A stretch of DNA of 64,000 nt, from positions 674,545 through 738,544 of the forward strand of contig NZ_JACNME010000001.1 in assembly GCF_014270065.1 (NCBI RefSeq), read 5' to 3'. The DNA is from Quadrisphaera sp. RL12-1S (GTDB taxonomy: Bacteria > Actinomycetota > Actinomycetes > Actinomycetales > Quadrisphaeraceae). The notes beneath the pieces are model-generated. The model was not told where the DNA came from, searched no databases, and worked only from the letters and a program-made list of their open reading frames with translations. This document shows positions 39,973 through 48,358 of the stretch, piece by piece; position 1 is the stretch's first letter; every line of letters starts with the position of its first letter. The position numbers were made by a program, and so were the translations under genes.

Positions 39973-40614
39973 TCAGCGGTAGGAGAGCTCCCGCAGCGGG
40001 CCGAGGGAGTCGACCGCGGTGCGCGGCACGTGGACGCGGGGGCACCGGCCGTGCGCGTGGCGCTGGCCGCGCACCCGCGCCCCGAGGCCGGACAGCAGGG
40101 CCTGGGCCGCGACCGGGTCGGCGTCGGGGTGGACCTGCAGCTCGGTGCGGCCCTGCACGAGCAGCGCGCCCGCGAAGTGGGCCAGCAGGGTCGAGCCGAT
40201 GCCGCGGTGCTGCCAGGAGTCCTGCACGAGCACCTCGGCGGCCATCGCGATCGGGTCCTCCTCACCGGTGCACGTGGCGGGGCGCAGCGCGCCCACGGCC
40301 ACCGCGCGCCCCGGGGCGGACTCGACGACGACGGCGCCGGGCTCGCGCAGCCACGCCTCCTGCTGCACCAGCGGGATGACGGTGCCGCCGCGGCCGGACC
40401 AGCCGAGCCGGGTGGTGGGGGTGCAGCGCACCAGCAGCGAGGCCAGCACCGGCAGGTCCTGCACGCGCGCCGGGCGCACCACGAGGCGCTGCCCGGCGGC
40501 CACGAAGGACCACGGCTGGGCCAGGAGGGCCGCGCTCGGAGCCTGCTCCGGCGCGGCGAGGGGGGCGGCCGCCCGGAGGGTCGGCACTCGGGTCATCACG
40601 GTCTCTGCGCTCAC
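39973..40614 (-). CDS. GNAT-family N-acetyltransferase
   Basis: A 213-residue protein with an Ala/Pro-rich leader and one acetyltransferase domain. RLVVRPARVQDLPVLASLLVRC opens the domain, and VLVQDSWQHRGIGSTLLAHFAG is the acetyl-CoA motif A (Q/RxxGxG/A), near residues 127-148. The C-terminal region has a RGQRHAHGRCPRVHVPRT stretch. The acceptor is unknown. Confidence 0.85.
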   Translation of the reverse strand: MSAETVMTRVPTLRAAAPLAAPEQAPSAALLAQPWSFVAAGQRLVVRPARVQDLPVLASLLVRCTPTTRLGWSGRGGTVIPLVQQEAWLREPGAVVVESAPGRAVAVGALRPATCTGEEDPIAMAAEVLVQDSWQHRGIGSTLLAHFAGALLVQGRTELQVHPDADPVAAQALLSGLGARVRGQRHAHGRCPRVHVPRTAVDSLGPLRELSYR

Positions 40615-40758
40615 AGGCAGGAGACTGGCCTGAGAGGTTTCCGGGGTGGTTGCGCGCTTGTGACGCGCGTGTGTCGTGGCTCCCGGAGGCCGTGGTAATG
40701 CCGCGCGGCGCCGACCCGGGCACGCACCACCACGATCGGGTCACGGACCCCGCGCCGA

Positions 40759-40791
40759 CCGTCCGCAGGCCGTCCGCAGGCCGTCTGCGGG
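40759..40791. repeat. Three tandem 11-bp repeats upstream of the GNAT gene
   Basis: ccgtccgcagg at 40759-40769 and 40770-40780, then ccgtctgcggg at 40781-40791. They lie in the 40615-40803 gap between the GNAT start and the end of the ECF operon. The rest of this gap shows no gene. Confidence 0.6.
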
Positions 40792-40803
40792 CCGCGCGCC
40801 GTC

Positions 40804-41610
40804 TCAGGTGAGCAGCAGCCGCCACGTCCCGGCGAGCACGCCCGCCGTCGTCGCCAGGGCCGCCAGGAGCACCCCTCCCGCCACGACGAGCCAGTCCGCC
40901 CCGCCCATCCGGCTCGGCCGCGCCCACGTGCGGCGCTCCGCCGGCCCCGCGCCGAAGCCACGCGCCTCCATGGCCGTGGCGAGCACTGTCGCGCGGCGCA
41001 CCGCGATGACGAGCAGCACGAACGTGCGCCCCGCCACGTCGCGCGCCCCGGCCACCGGGCCGCCGCCGCCCAGCCCCCGGGCCCGGCGCGCCAGCGCCAG
41101 CTGCCGCCACTCCTCGCCCAGCACGTCCACCACGCGGAACGCCGCCAGGGCCGCCAGCACGAACCTGGCGGGCAGGCGGAGCACCTGCGCGAGGGCGTCA
41201 CCGAGGTCGGTGGGGTCCGTCGTCGCCAGCAGGACGACGCCCGGCAGGGCGATCGCCACCACGCGCAGGCCGACCGCGGCACCGGCCTCCAGCGAGCCGC
41301 TGGTGACGGTCAGCGGCCCGGCGGCCAGGAGCACCGCCCCGGAGTCGACGCCCACCAGCGCCGTGAGCACCGCGGTCGGCACCGCGGCCAGCGCCAGCAG
41401 GGCGCTGCGCCGCGCCAGCGCGGCCGCGCCCAGGCCCACCAGCGGCAGGGCCAGCAGCTCCAGCAGCACGGCGGTGCCGGCCGTCACCACGTCCACCGAC
41501 AGCAGCAGGCCGACGGCGAGCACCGTGGCCACGGCGAGCTTCGCCACCGGGTTGGCGCGGCTCAGGGGCGTGGAGCGGACCTCGCCCGCGTCGAGCAGGC
41601 CGGCGCTCAC
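40804..41610 (-). CDS. ECF transporter transmembrane component (EcfT/YkoC-like)
   Basis: A 268-residue protein with about five to six helices and the EcfT coupling motif pair: AAFRVVDVLGEEWRQLALARRARG and ATAMEARGFGAGPAERRTWARP, which contain the Ala-Arg-Gly boxes that contact the ATPases. The N-terminal TPLSRANPVAKLAVATVLAV is typical. GTG 41610 overlaps the ATPase stop (GTGA). Last gene of the riboswitch-controlled operon. Confidence 0.9.
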   Translation of the reverse strand: MSAGLLDAGEVRSTPLSRANPVAKLAVATVLAVGLLLSVDVVTAGTAVLLELLALPLVGLGAAALARRSALLALAAVPTAVLTALVGVDSGAVLLAAGPLTVTSGSLEAGAAVGLRVVAIALPGVVLLATTDPTDLGDALAQVLRLPARFVLAALAAFRVVDVLGEEWRQLALARRARGLGGGGPVAGARDVAGRTFVLLVIAVRRATVLATAMEARGFGAGPAERRTWARPSRMGGADWLVVAGGVLLAALATTAGVLAGTWRLLLT

Positions 41611-43238
41611 CGGCGCAGCCCCACGGCGTCGCCGGCGCCGTCGACGTCCCCGGCGCGCGCGGCCGACCGGGCCCCCCGCGGCTCGACGCGCAGGCGACCG
41701 CCCCCGACCCACCACGTGGCGTCGGCGAGGGCCTCGCACAGGGCGACGTCGTGGGTGGCGGCCACCACGGCGGTCCCCCCGTCGCGCAGGGCGGACAGCA
41801 GGGCCACGAGCTCCGACCAGGTGCGGGAGTCCTGGCCGAAGGTGGGCTCGTCGAGCACGAGCAGGCGGGGGCGCGTGGCCAGCGCGGTGGCCACGGAGAG
41901 GCGGCGCTGCTCACCGCCGGACAGCGTGAAGGGGTTGGCGCGGGCCAGGTGGTCCAGGCGGAGCCGCCGCAGCAGGTCGTCGACCCGTGCGGCCACCTCG
42001 GCCTCGGGCAGGCCGAGGCGGCGGGGACCGACGGCCAGCTCGTCGGCCACGGTCTGCGCGACGAACTGGTGGCGCGGGTCCTGGAACACCGAGCCGGTGC
42101 GGGAGACGAGGTCGCGCGGTGCCCAGCCGGCGGGGTCGTCCGCGGTCGCACCGCGACGGCGGCCGCGCCAGCGCCCGCGGGGGAACGCCGGGGGCGGGTC
42201 CCCGAGCAGCGCCGGCTCGGCCCGGACCCGCCCGGCCACCGGGGCCGCGAGACCGGCGACCGCCAGGGCCAGGGTCGACTTCCCGGCGCCGTTGGCGCCC
42301 CGGACCGCGGTGACCGATCCGGCTCGCACGACGGCGCTGACCCCGCTCAGCACCGGGTCACCACCGCCGCGACGACCCACCGCGACGTCGTCGAGCGACA
42401 GCAGGGGAAGGCCCACCGCGGCGGCACCGGCGCGGCGCGCGCCCACGAGCACGGGGTGGTGCCCCGGCACCCACACGCCCGCGGCGGCCAGCTCGGCGCC
42501 GCGCTGCGCCAGCACCCGGGCCACCGGTCCGTCGGCGAGCACGCCGCCGCCGGGAGCCAGCACCACCACCCGGTCGACGAGGTCGACCCACAGGTCCACG
42601 CGGTGCTCGACCAGGAGGCAGCCCGCGCCGGTGGCCGCGAGGCGCTCGGCGACGACGTCGCGCAGCCGGGCGGCGCCGTCGGGGTCGAGCATCGCGGTGG
42701 GCTCGTCGAGCAGGAGCAGCTGCGGCTCCAGGGCGAGCACGCCCGCCAGCGCCAGGCGCTGGCGCTGGCCCCCCGACAGGCGGGCCGTGGAGTGCTGCAG
42801 CGGCAGGTGGAGCCCCACGTCCGCGAGGGCGGCGTCGACCCGGGGCCAGATCCGCCCGGCGGGCACCCCGTGGTTCTCCAGGCCGAAGGCGACGTCGTCG
42901 CCGACGCGGGCCAGCACGGTCTGGGCCTGCGGGTCCTGCAGGAGCAGGCCGGTGCGGGCCCTGCCTCCCCCGGCGGCCACGGCCCGCAGGCGCGCCTGCG
43001 CGGCGGGCTCGCCGTCCAGGAGCAGCTGGCCCTCGGCCTCGCCGGTGCCGTCCGGCCCGCCGTCCAGCAGCCCGGCGACGCCCGCGAGCAGCGTGGACTT
43101 GCCCGCTCCGGAGGCACCGAGCAGCAGGACGCGCTCACCGGCCTCGACGTCGAGGTCGAGGCCGCGCACGGCGTGGGCGCGGCGGGCGTTCCACCGCCAC
43201 CCCCAGCCGCGAGCGCGCAGGAGCGGGCCGGACGTCAC
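41607..43238 (-). CDS. Fused double ECF ATPase (EcfA1-EcfA2 type, YkoD-like)
   Basis: The 543-residue protein holds two ABC ATPase domains in one chain. The first has Walker A GASGAGKST (41-49), signature LSGGQRQRLALAG and LLLLDEPTAMLD. The second has GANGAGKST near 314-322, LSGGEQRRLSVATALATRP and LLVLDEPTFGQD. It powers vitamin uptake with the T and S partners. It lies between the S and T genes; the TPP riboswitch points to thiamine or its pyrimidine moiety. Confidence 0.92.
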   Translation of the reverse strand: MTSGPLLRARGWGWRWNARRAHAVRGLDLDVEAGERVLLLGASGAGKSTLLAGVAGLLDGGPDGTGEAEGQLLLDGEPAAQARLRAVAAGGGRARTGLLLQDPQAQTVLARVGDDVAFGLENHGVPAGRIWPRVDAALADVGLHLPLQHSTARLSGGQRQRLALAGVLALEPQLLLLDEPTAMLDPDGAARLRDVVAERLAATGAGCLLVEHRVDLWVDLVDRVVVLAPGGGVLADGPVARVLAQRGAELAAAGVWVPGHHPVLVGARRAGAAAVGLPLLSLDDVAVGRRGGGDPVLSGVSAVVRAGSVTAVRGANGAGKSTLALAVAGLAAPVAGRVRAEPALLGDPPPAFPRGRWRGRRRGATADDPAGWAPRDLVSRTGSVFQDPRHQFVAQTVADELAVGPRRLGLPEAEVAARVDDLLRRLRLDHLARANPFTLSGGEQRRLSVATALATRPRLLVLDEPTFGQDSRTWSELVALLSALRDGGTAVVAATHDVALCEALADATWWVGGGRLRVEPRGARSAARAGDVDGAGDAVGLRR

Positions 43239-43245
43239 GGCCGGC

Positions 43246-44046
43246 TCAGACGCGCTGGGCGTTGCGGCCGGAGGCCAGCGGCGCCAGGGCCCCGGTGCGG
43301 GCGAGCGCCCGGGTCAGCGCCCAGCCGCCGAGACCGGCGATGACGATCCCCGACACCACGGCGCAGGCGCCGTAGACCAGCTTCAGCTCGGTGGAGAACT
43401 GCGGGTAGTACAGGACCGTGTCGAGGACGCCGACGACCACGCCCGACCCGATGCCGGCGCCGATGGCCGCGACGGCACCCCACTGGCGGTAGAGCAGCAC
43501 CGCCAGCACCACTTCGGCGCCCAGTCCCTGGAGCAGGCCGTACCAGACGGTCGAGAAGCCCCACTGGTTGCCGATGAGGGCGGAGACCACAGCGGCCACC
43601 AGCTCGACGAACACCGCGGCACCGGGCTTGCGGACCACCAGCCCCCCCACCACGCCACCGAGCAGCCACACACCGACGAAGAGCCCCTTGACCGGCGGGA
43701 AGAACTCCAGAGCGGAGGACAGCGGGTTCCAGCCGAGGTTCCAGACGGTGAAGACCAGACCGATCGCCACACCCAGGACGCTGGCGACGACGATGTCGAC
43801 CACCCGCCACGAGCGGCGCGGCGCGGTGCGCCACCCGACGAGGGCCAGCAGGCCCAGCACGAGGGTCAGCACCCCGACGAGGTTCCCCCCCGTGGCGCCA
43901 CCGGAGTCGGGGTCCGCGGAGACGGCGGTGCGCAGCCACAGGGCGAGCGCCACCACCACGACGGCGAGGACGAGGGTGGGGACGACGCCGGCCCGGCGCG
44001 CGGGCGCGGGACCGGCGGTGTCGAGGGACTTCTCAGCGGTGCTCAT
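43246..44046 (-). CDS. ECF transporter substrate-binding S component (YkoE family)
   Basis: A 266-residue membrane protein with about six to eight helices. RRSWRVVDIVVASVLGVAIG, FPPVKGLFVGVWLLGGVVGG, GNQWGFSTVWYGLLQGLGAE and YYPQFSTELKLVYGACAVVSG are the pattern of YkoE, the S component for thiamine precursors (hydroxymethylpyrimidine). GGGAGG is placed well before the ATG. The upstream TPP riboswitch supports the substrate class. First gene of the operon. Confidence 0.9.
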   Translation of the reverse strand: MSTAEKSLDTAGPAPARRAGVVPTLVLAVVVVALALWLRTAVSADPDSGGATGGNLVGVLTLVLGLLALVGWRTAPRRSWRVVDIVVASVLGVAIGLVFTVWNLGWNPLSSALEFFPPVKGLFVGVWLLGGVVGGLVVRKPGAAVFVELVAAVVSALIGNQWGFSTVWYGLLQGLGAEVVLAVLLYRQWGAVAAIGAGIGSGVVVGVLDTVLYYPQFSTELKLVYGACAVVSGIVIAGLGGWALTRALARTGALAPLASGRNAQRV

Positions 44047-44083
44047 CGGGTGCCTCCCAGCAGGGTCGCGAGGAGGGGTGCCC

Positions 44084-44117
44084 CACCCGTCTCGCCCGGT
44101 GCGGACGAGGACGGGTG
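44084..44117 (-). promoter_or_regulatory. Candidate expression-platform hairpin of the TPP riboswitch
   Basis: Arms 44084-44091 and 44110-44117 are complementary over eight bases and lie between the aptamer and the ykoE ribosome site on the minus strand. A ligand-controlled terminator or a sequestering stem is possible; the sequence does not decide which. Confidence 0.5.
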
Positions 44118-44127
44118 CGGCAGAAAG

Positions 44128-44220
44128 CTCGACTCCCTACGCCGGTGCGAACCGGATCAGGTTCGAGGGTCTGCGGTCTCCCGCACTCTCAGCGCTTCCC
44201 GCGAGGTCAGCGCTCCCCTG
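44128..44220 (-). promoter_or_regulatory. TPP (THI-box) riboswitch
   Basis: On the minus strand the element reads CAGGGGAGCGCTGACC, then GCGCTGAGAGTGCGGG with the CTGAGA core, then ACCCTCGAACCTGATCCGG and CGGCGTAGGGAG. These match the conserved P2-P3 (CTGAGA) and P4-P5 (ACCTGATC...GTAGGGA) elements of TPP aptamers in order. It lies about 80 bases before the ykoE start. Thiamine pyrophosphate is expected to turn the operon down. Confidence 0.96.
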
Positions 44221-44283
44221 TCGAATGGCGCAACGGTACGCCCTCCGCTGGACGGCGCCCACCCCGCTTGGGAGGCTGGCCCC

Positions 44284-44565
44284 GTGGGAAACCTCGTGTG
44301 GACCGTGCTGGGCACGGGCAGCGGCCTGGCGGCGCAGTCGGCCGCACGCTCCGTCGTCAAGAAGCTGTGGGTGCTGGCCACCGGCAAGCAGCCGCCCGCC
44401 AACCCCCTCAGCCCGCACGTGGCCCTCGCCGAGGCGGTGGGCTGGGCGGTCGTCTCGGGAGCCCTGGTGGGCGTGGTGCGCATGCTCGCCACCCGCCAGG
44501 CCGCCAAGTTCTACGAGAAGAGCGCTGGCCACCTGCCCAAGAAGATGCAGGACGTCAGCGCCTGA
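44284..44565 (+). CDS. DUF4235 family membrane protein
   Basis: A 93-residue protein with two hydrophobic segments. SAARSVVKKLWVLATGKQPP and LAEAVGWAVVSGALVGVVRML followed by RQAAKFYEKSAGHLP are the DUF4235 pattern. Its function is unknown. Divergent from the TPP-controlled operon. GTG 44284 starts the conserved part. Confidence 0.85.
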   Translation: MGNLVWTVLGTGSGLAAQSAARSVVKKLWVLATGKQPPANPLSPHVALAEAVGWAVVSGALVGVVRMLATRQAAKFYEKSAGHLPKKMQDVSA

Positions 44566-44599
44566 CGGCGCAGGGGCTGCCGAGCTCCGGGACGGGTCC

Positions 44600-44767
44600 G
44601 TGGACGGACTGCTGAGGTCTCTGAGAGAGCCCGGGGCTGGGCGCCCGTCGCCGCTGGCCCGCGCCGTGGCGGGGCTGGTGGTGCTCGGCATGCTCGGCGC
44701 TGCGGCCCCGGTCCTGGCGCTGCTCCTGCGCCCCGTGCTGCGCTGGCTGGGGGACGTCCTCCTGTAG
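44600..44767 (+). CDS. Possible small one- or two-helix membrane protein
   Basis: A GTG-started frame of 55 codons, 34 bases after DUF4235. LARAVAGLVVLGMLGAA and VLALLLRPVLRWLGDVLL form hydrophobic helices. No ribosome site is convincing and no family was recognised, so it may be spurious. Confidence 0.35.
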   Translation: MDGLLRSLREPGAGRPSPLARAVAGLVVLGMLGAAAPVLALLLRPVLRWLGDVLL

Positions 44768-44802
44768 CTCCGGCGGACCCCGGTCGGACCGATCCGGGTG
44801 GA

Positions 44803-44877
44803 CTGGTGCCCGCTGGGTGCCTTGGTGCCCGGGTCGGGGACCCATCGCCGGGCACCTGGACACCCACCGGGCACCAG
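44803..44877. repeat. Nested inverted and direct repeats, probable bidirectional terminator
   Basis: Outer arms 44803-44819 (ctggtgcccgctgggtg) and 44861-44877 pair at 16 of 17 positions. Inner arms 44824-44832 (ggtgcccgg) and 44848-44856 pair perfectly. The ggtgccc unit therefore occurs twice in each orientation. It lies between convergent genes ending at 44767 and 44913, which suggests termination. Confidence 0.6.
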
Positions 44878-44912
44878 AGCACCCGGGACCACGACCGCCT
44901 GCAGCCCGGCCG

Positions 44913-45920
44913 CTAGGCCAGCGGGAAGCCGTCGGCGTCCACCACCACGCCGCCCACGTCGTCGGCGAGCGCGTCGGTGAGGGCGGCGACCACCGCGCCG
45001 GCGCGGGCCCGGGCCAGCCGCACGTCCGGAGCGGGCACCTCGTGCTCGGCCGCGGCCGGGTCGTCGGGCCACCACACGGCGCTGTAGGTGACCGCGGAGG
45101 TCGCCCAGGGGACGCCGTGCAGCACGGGCGGTGGTTCGTGCACCCCGGCGACCTCCAGCTGCACCACTCCTCCACCGGGCAGGGGGACGACCAGGGCGTA
45201 GGCGTCCAGCACGTCCTGACCCGCTGCCACCGCGGCGTCGTGGGCGTCGGCCGCGCGGTGCAGCGCCTCGCGCGCCTCGGGGGCGGGCGCGTCGTCGTCG
45301 TGGGTGCTCTCCAGGGCCGCGACGGCCTCCGGCGTCAGCCCCTCCCAGGCCTCGCCCTCCACGGCCAGCTCGACACCCGGCACGGCTCGCCGGGCGATGT
45401 CGACGGCGTCCTCGGGGGCCACCCAGCTCGGGCTGAGCACGGTCCGGTCCACCCACGACAGGGGGTCGGGCCGCAGCAGGGCCCACCCGTGGCCCGAGGG
45501 CTGCGGAGCCACGCGGACCGCACCCTCGAGGCGGCGCGCGAGGGCCAGGGCGAGGTCGAGGGCGCGGCGCTCGGCCATCACCGGGAGCCCGTCGGGGAAG
45601 GCGCGGTGCAGGCCCTCGCGGTCGGTGGTGCCGGGCAGGGGCGGGTCACCGCGCTCCACGGGGCACTCGACCACCCACGCGCAGCGCCACGGGTCGGGCA
45701 CCGCCGAGCCGGCCGCGGCGGCGGCGTCCAGGAGCAGCGGGCCGCGCAGCACGGTCCAGCGGCCCAGCCGCCAGGTGCCGCCCCCGACGGCCACGAGGTC
45801 GGGGTGGCGGGCGCGGACCAGGCCCAGCACCACGGTCTCCGGCAGCTCCTCGGGCAGGAGCAGCAGGTGGTGGCCCGCCAGCGCCCGTCCGGCGTCACGC
45901 CCGAGCACGAGCGAGGCCAC
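44913..45920 (-). CDS. Conserved actinobacterial-type protein of unknown function
   Basis: A 335-residue protein with no recognised domain. It starts with LVLGRDAGRALAGHHLLLLP and has an aliphatic N-terminal half with PVMAERRALDLALALARRLEG, then a region with acidic linkers and a C-terminal domain containing TYSAVWWPDD. No signal peptide or membrane helix is evident. The GTG at 45920 follows the dcd stop by 14 bases, so it is probably cotranscribed with dcd. A longer open frame upstream overlaps dcd out of frame and was rejected. Confidence 0.65.
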   Translation of the reverse strand: MASLVLGRDAGRALAGHHLLLLPEELPETVVLGLVRARHPDLVAVGGGTWRLGRWTVLRGPLLLDAAAAAGSAVPDPWRCAWVVECPVERGDPPLPGTTDREGLHRAFPDGLPVMAERRALDLALALARRLEGAVRVAPQPSGHGWALLRPDPLSWVDRTVLSPSWVAPEDAVDIARRAVPGVELAVEGEAWEGLTPEAVAALESTHDDDAPAPEAREALHRAADAHDAAVAAGQDVLDAYALVVPLPGGGVVQLEVAGVHEPPPVLHGVPWATSAVTYSAVWWPDDPAAAEHEVPAPDVRLARARAGAVVAALTDALADDVGGVVVDADGFPLA

Positions 45921-45934
45921 GACCGGGCCCGCCC

Positions 45935-46537
45935 TCAGGCGCCGTCGGCGGGGGAGCCCCCGCTGAGGTCCGCGACCTGGAAGTTGAGGTGGGAGCGGGA
46001 CGCCGTCGGCCCCCGCTGGCCCTGGTAGCGCGAGCCGTACCGCGTGCTCCCGTAGGGGTGCTGGGCCGGGCTGGTCAGCCGGAAGAAGCACAGCTGGCCG
46101 ATCTTCATGCCCGGCCACAGCTTGATGGGCAGCGTCGCGACGTTGCTGAGCTCGAGGGTGATGTGGCCGGAGAAGCCGGGGTCGACGAAGCCCGCGGTGG
46201 AGTGGGTCACCAGGCCCAGGCGGCCGTAGGAGCTCTTCCCCTCCACGCGGCACGCGAGGTCGTGGGGGACGGTCACGGCCTCGTACGTCGAGGCCAGCAC
46301 GAACTCCCCGGGGTGGAGCACGAACGCCTCGCCCTGCTCGACCTCGACCAGTCGCGTGAGCTCCGGCTGCTCCTGCGCGGGGTCGATGACCGCGTACTTG
46401 TGGTTGTCGAAGAGCCGGAAGTAGCGGTCGAGGCGCACGTCGATGCTGGAGGGCTGCACCATCGCGGCGTCCCAGGGCTCGAGCACGACCCGCCCGGCGT
46501 CGACCTCGGCGTGGAGGTCGCGGTCGGAGAGCAGCAC
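45935..46537 (-). CDS. dcd: dCTP deaminase (probably bifunctional, dUMP-forming)
   Basis: Dcd supplies dUMP or dUTP for thymidylate synthesis. The 200-residue protein has [17 protein letters not shown] at the start, [37 protein letters not shown] with the catalytic glutamate region, [14 protein letters not shown] and the C-terminal [15 protein letters not shown] lid. These match the mycobacterial enzyme, which both deaminates dCTP and hydrolyses dUTP. The conserved start is GTG 46537; a GTG 20 codons upstream (46597) is in frame but the extra residues are not typical. Confidence 0.94.
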   Translation of the reverse strand: MLLSDRDLHAEVDAGRVVLEPWDAAMVQPSSIDVRLDRYFRLFDNHKYAVIDPAQEQPELTRLVEVEQGEAFVLHPGEFVLASTYEAVTVPHDLACRVEGKSSYGRLGLVTHSTAGFVDPGFSGHITLELSNVATLPIKLWPGMKIGQLCFFRLTSPAQHPYGSTRYGSRYQGQRGPTASRSHLNFQVADLSGGSPADGA

Positions 46538-46753
46538 GGGGCCACGGTAGTGGGCCGGTCGCGGGCTCCAGTCGGGCCGCCGACGCGCCGATGACACGGT
46601 CAGGTGGCCAGATCGTCACCCCGGATCTGCCGGGGCGGGTGGTCCAGGCGTCGCGGGCCCGCCATCATCGGTGCCGACAAGTGCTGTGTCGATGGTGACC
46701 GCTCGCTGCGAGGTCCGCGCCCTCCGGGCGCGGGGGACGGACGGGACGACGGG

Positions 46754-48172
46754 ATGGGCGGCATGGACGTCGGCGAGGACACCCTCCAGAAGGCGCTGCG
46801 GATCAACCTGGACCCGCGGTGGTACGGCACGATCGCCGAGATCGGCGCGGGCCAGGAGGTGGCCCGGTGGTTCTTCCGCGCCGGCGGGGCGGCCGGGACG
46901 ATCGCCAAGACGATGTCGGCGTACGACATGGCCGTCTCCGACGCCGTCTACGGCCGCTCGGACCGCTACGTCTCGCTGGGCCGCCTGCAGGCCATGCTCG
47001 ACCACGAGTACACGCTCAACGTGGAGCGCCTGTCCGAGGCGCGCGGTGACGACACCTGCTTCTTCGCCTTCGCCGACACGGTGGTGGCCCGCAGCTACCG
47101 CGGCGGCAACGAGTGCCACGGCTGGATGGGCGTGCGCTTCCAGGCGCACCCCGAGGACGAGCCCAACGAGATCGTCGTGCACGTCCGGATGCTCGACGAC
47201 GACGCCGCGCAGCAGCAGGAGGCGCTCGGCATCGTGGGCGTGAACCTGCTGCACGCCGCGTTCTTCGAGCGCGCCGAGCCCGACGAGATCGTCGCGAGCC
47301 TGCTGGACCGCCTCAACACGGGGCGCATCGAGGTCGACATGATCAAGTTCTCGGGCATCGAGTTCCGCAGCGTGGACAACCGCCTCATGGCGCTGCAGCT
47401 GGTCAGCCTGGGGCTGAGCGGCGTGGCGATGTTCGGTGCGGACCGCGAGGTGCTCCAGCCCTCCGAGGCGCTGCGCAAGCGGCCGGTGCTGGTGGAGCGC
47501 GGCAGCTTCCGCCCGCCCACGCACGTCAACATCGACATGCTGGAGTGCGCCCGGCGCGCGTTCGGGCAGGACCCGGCCGTGGCCGGCAAGGAGGTGCTGG
47601 CGCTCACCGAGCTGACCATGAGCAACCTGCTCGCCGGCGGTTCCAAGGTGGACCGCCGGGACTTCCTCGCCCGCGCCGACCTCCTCTCCGCCACCGGCAG
47701 CACGGTGCTGATCTCCAACTTCGCGGACTACCACCGCCTCGCCGCCTACCTGCAGGCGCGCACCTCCGAGCGGATCGGGATGGTCATGGGCCTGCCGAGC
47801 CTGGAGGTGCTCTTCGACGAGAAGACGCACGCGCACCTGCCGGGCGGTCTGCTGGAGAGCTGGGGCCGGCTGCTGAAGAACGACCTGCGCCTGTTCGTCT
47901 ACCCCAAGCGCGACCTCGAGACCGGCGACGTCGTCACGGTCGAGGACGTCCAGGTGGGTGAGCAGCTGCAGCCGCTCTTCGACTACCTCTCCGGCCGCGG
48001 CAGCTTCGTCCACCTGGCCGACTTCAACCCCGAGTACCTGTCGATCCTGTCCCGCGACGTGCTCAAGCGGATCGCCGCCCACGACGAGACGTGGCAGGAG
48101 ATGGTCCCCACGGAGGTGGCCGAGCTCATCTGCAAGCGGTCGTTCTTCGGCTACAAGCGGGACGGCGTCTGA
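46754..48172 (+). CDS. Conserved protein of unknown function (often mislabelled TonB-dependent receptor)
   Basis: A 472-residue soluble protein, highly conserved in feel. ALRINLDPRWYGTIAEIGAGQE and ARWFFRAGGAAGTIAKTMSAYD open the protein, followed by SDRYVSLGRLQAMLDHEY, KFSGIEFRSVDNRLMALQLV and LLSATGSTVLISNFADYHRL. No signal peptide, beta-barrel features or TonB box are seen, and there is no outer membrane here, so database labels as a receptor seem wrong. Role unknown. ATG 46754 or 46763 may start it. Followed by tRNA-Gly. Confidence 0.85.
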   Translation: MGGMDVGEDTLQKALRINLDPRWYGTIAEIGAGQEVARWFFRAGGAAGTIAKTMSAYDMAVSDAVYGRSDRYVSLGRLQAMLDHEYTLNVERLSEARGDDTCFFAFADTVVARSYRGGNECHGWMGVRFQAHPEDEPNEIVVHVRMLDDDAAQQQEALGIVGVNLLHAAFFERAEPDEIVASLLDRLNTGRIEVDMIKFSGIEFRSVDNRLMALQLVSLGLSGVAMFGADREVLQPSEALRKRPVLVERGSFRPPTHVNIDMLECARRAFGQDPAVAGKEVLALTELTMSNLLAGGSKVDRRDFLARADLLSATGSTVLISNFADYHRLAAYLQARTSERIGMVMGLPSLEVLFDEKTHAHLPGGLLESWGRLLKNDLRLFVYPKRDLETGDVVTVEDVQVGEQLQPLFDYLSGRGSFVHLADFNPEYLSILSRDVLKRIAAHDETWQEMVPTEVAELICKRSFFGYKRDGV

Positions 48173-48224
48173 CGCCCCGGCCAGCGCTTGCTACCCTGGC
48201 TCCGGACGTTCTCCGGAGCGCCAC

Positions 48225-48295
48225 GCGGACGTAGTTCAATGGTAGAACTTCAGCTTCCCAAGCTGATAGCGCGGGTTCGATTCCCGTCGTCCGCT
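48225..48295 (+). tRNA. tRNA-Gly (anticodon CCC)
   Basis: The 71-base sequence folds as a cloverleaf. Acceptor GCGGACG pairs with CGTCCGC, with discriminator T. The D-arm is short, as in glycine tRNAs. The anticodon stem is tcagc/gctga with loop ttcccaa, giving CCC. The T-arm is cgggttcgattcccg. No CCA is encoded. A TACCCT element at 48192-48197 could be its -10 promoter box. Confidence 0.95.
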
Positions 48296-48305
48296 CGTCA
48301 GCACC

Positions 48306-48341
48306 ACGAAGGCCCCCGCCCGGCAGGGCGGGGGCCTTCGT
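48306..48341. terminator. Terminator after tRNA-Gly
   Basis: A perfect 16-base stem around the four-base loop ggca, with the core gaaggcccccgccc and its complement. It starts 11 bases after the tRNA and ends 18 bases before the carboxylesterase stop on the other strand, so it may serve both. Confidence 0.9.
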
Positions 48342-48358
48342 CGTCCCCAGCAGCGGTC

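Noticed and set aside
40759..40791. Tandem 11-bp repeats as an operator array
   Set aside because: No regulator is adjacent and the units are not palindromic; left as a simple repeat.
44913..46619. 568-codon frame covering both the unknown protein and dcd
   Set aside because: The dcd product is in a different frame with strong motifs; the unknown protein starts at 45920 after the dcd stop.
46754..48172. TonB-dependent receptor annotation for the 472-residue protein
   Set aside because: No signal peptide, plug or beta-barrel pattern, and the organism type has no classical Gram-negative outer membrane.
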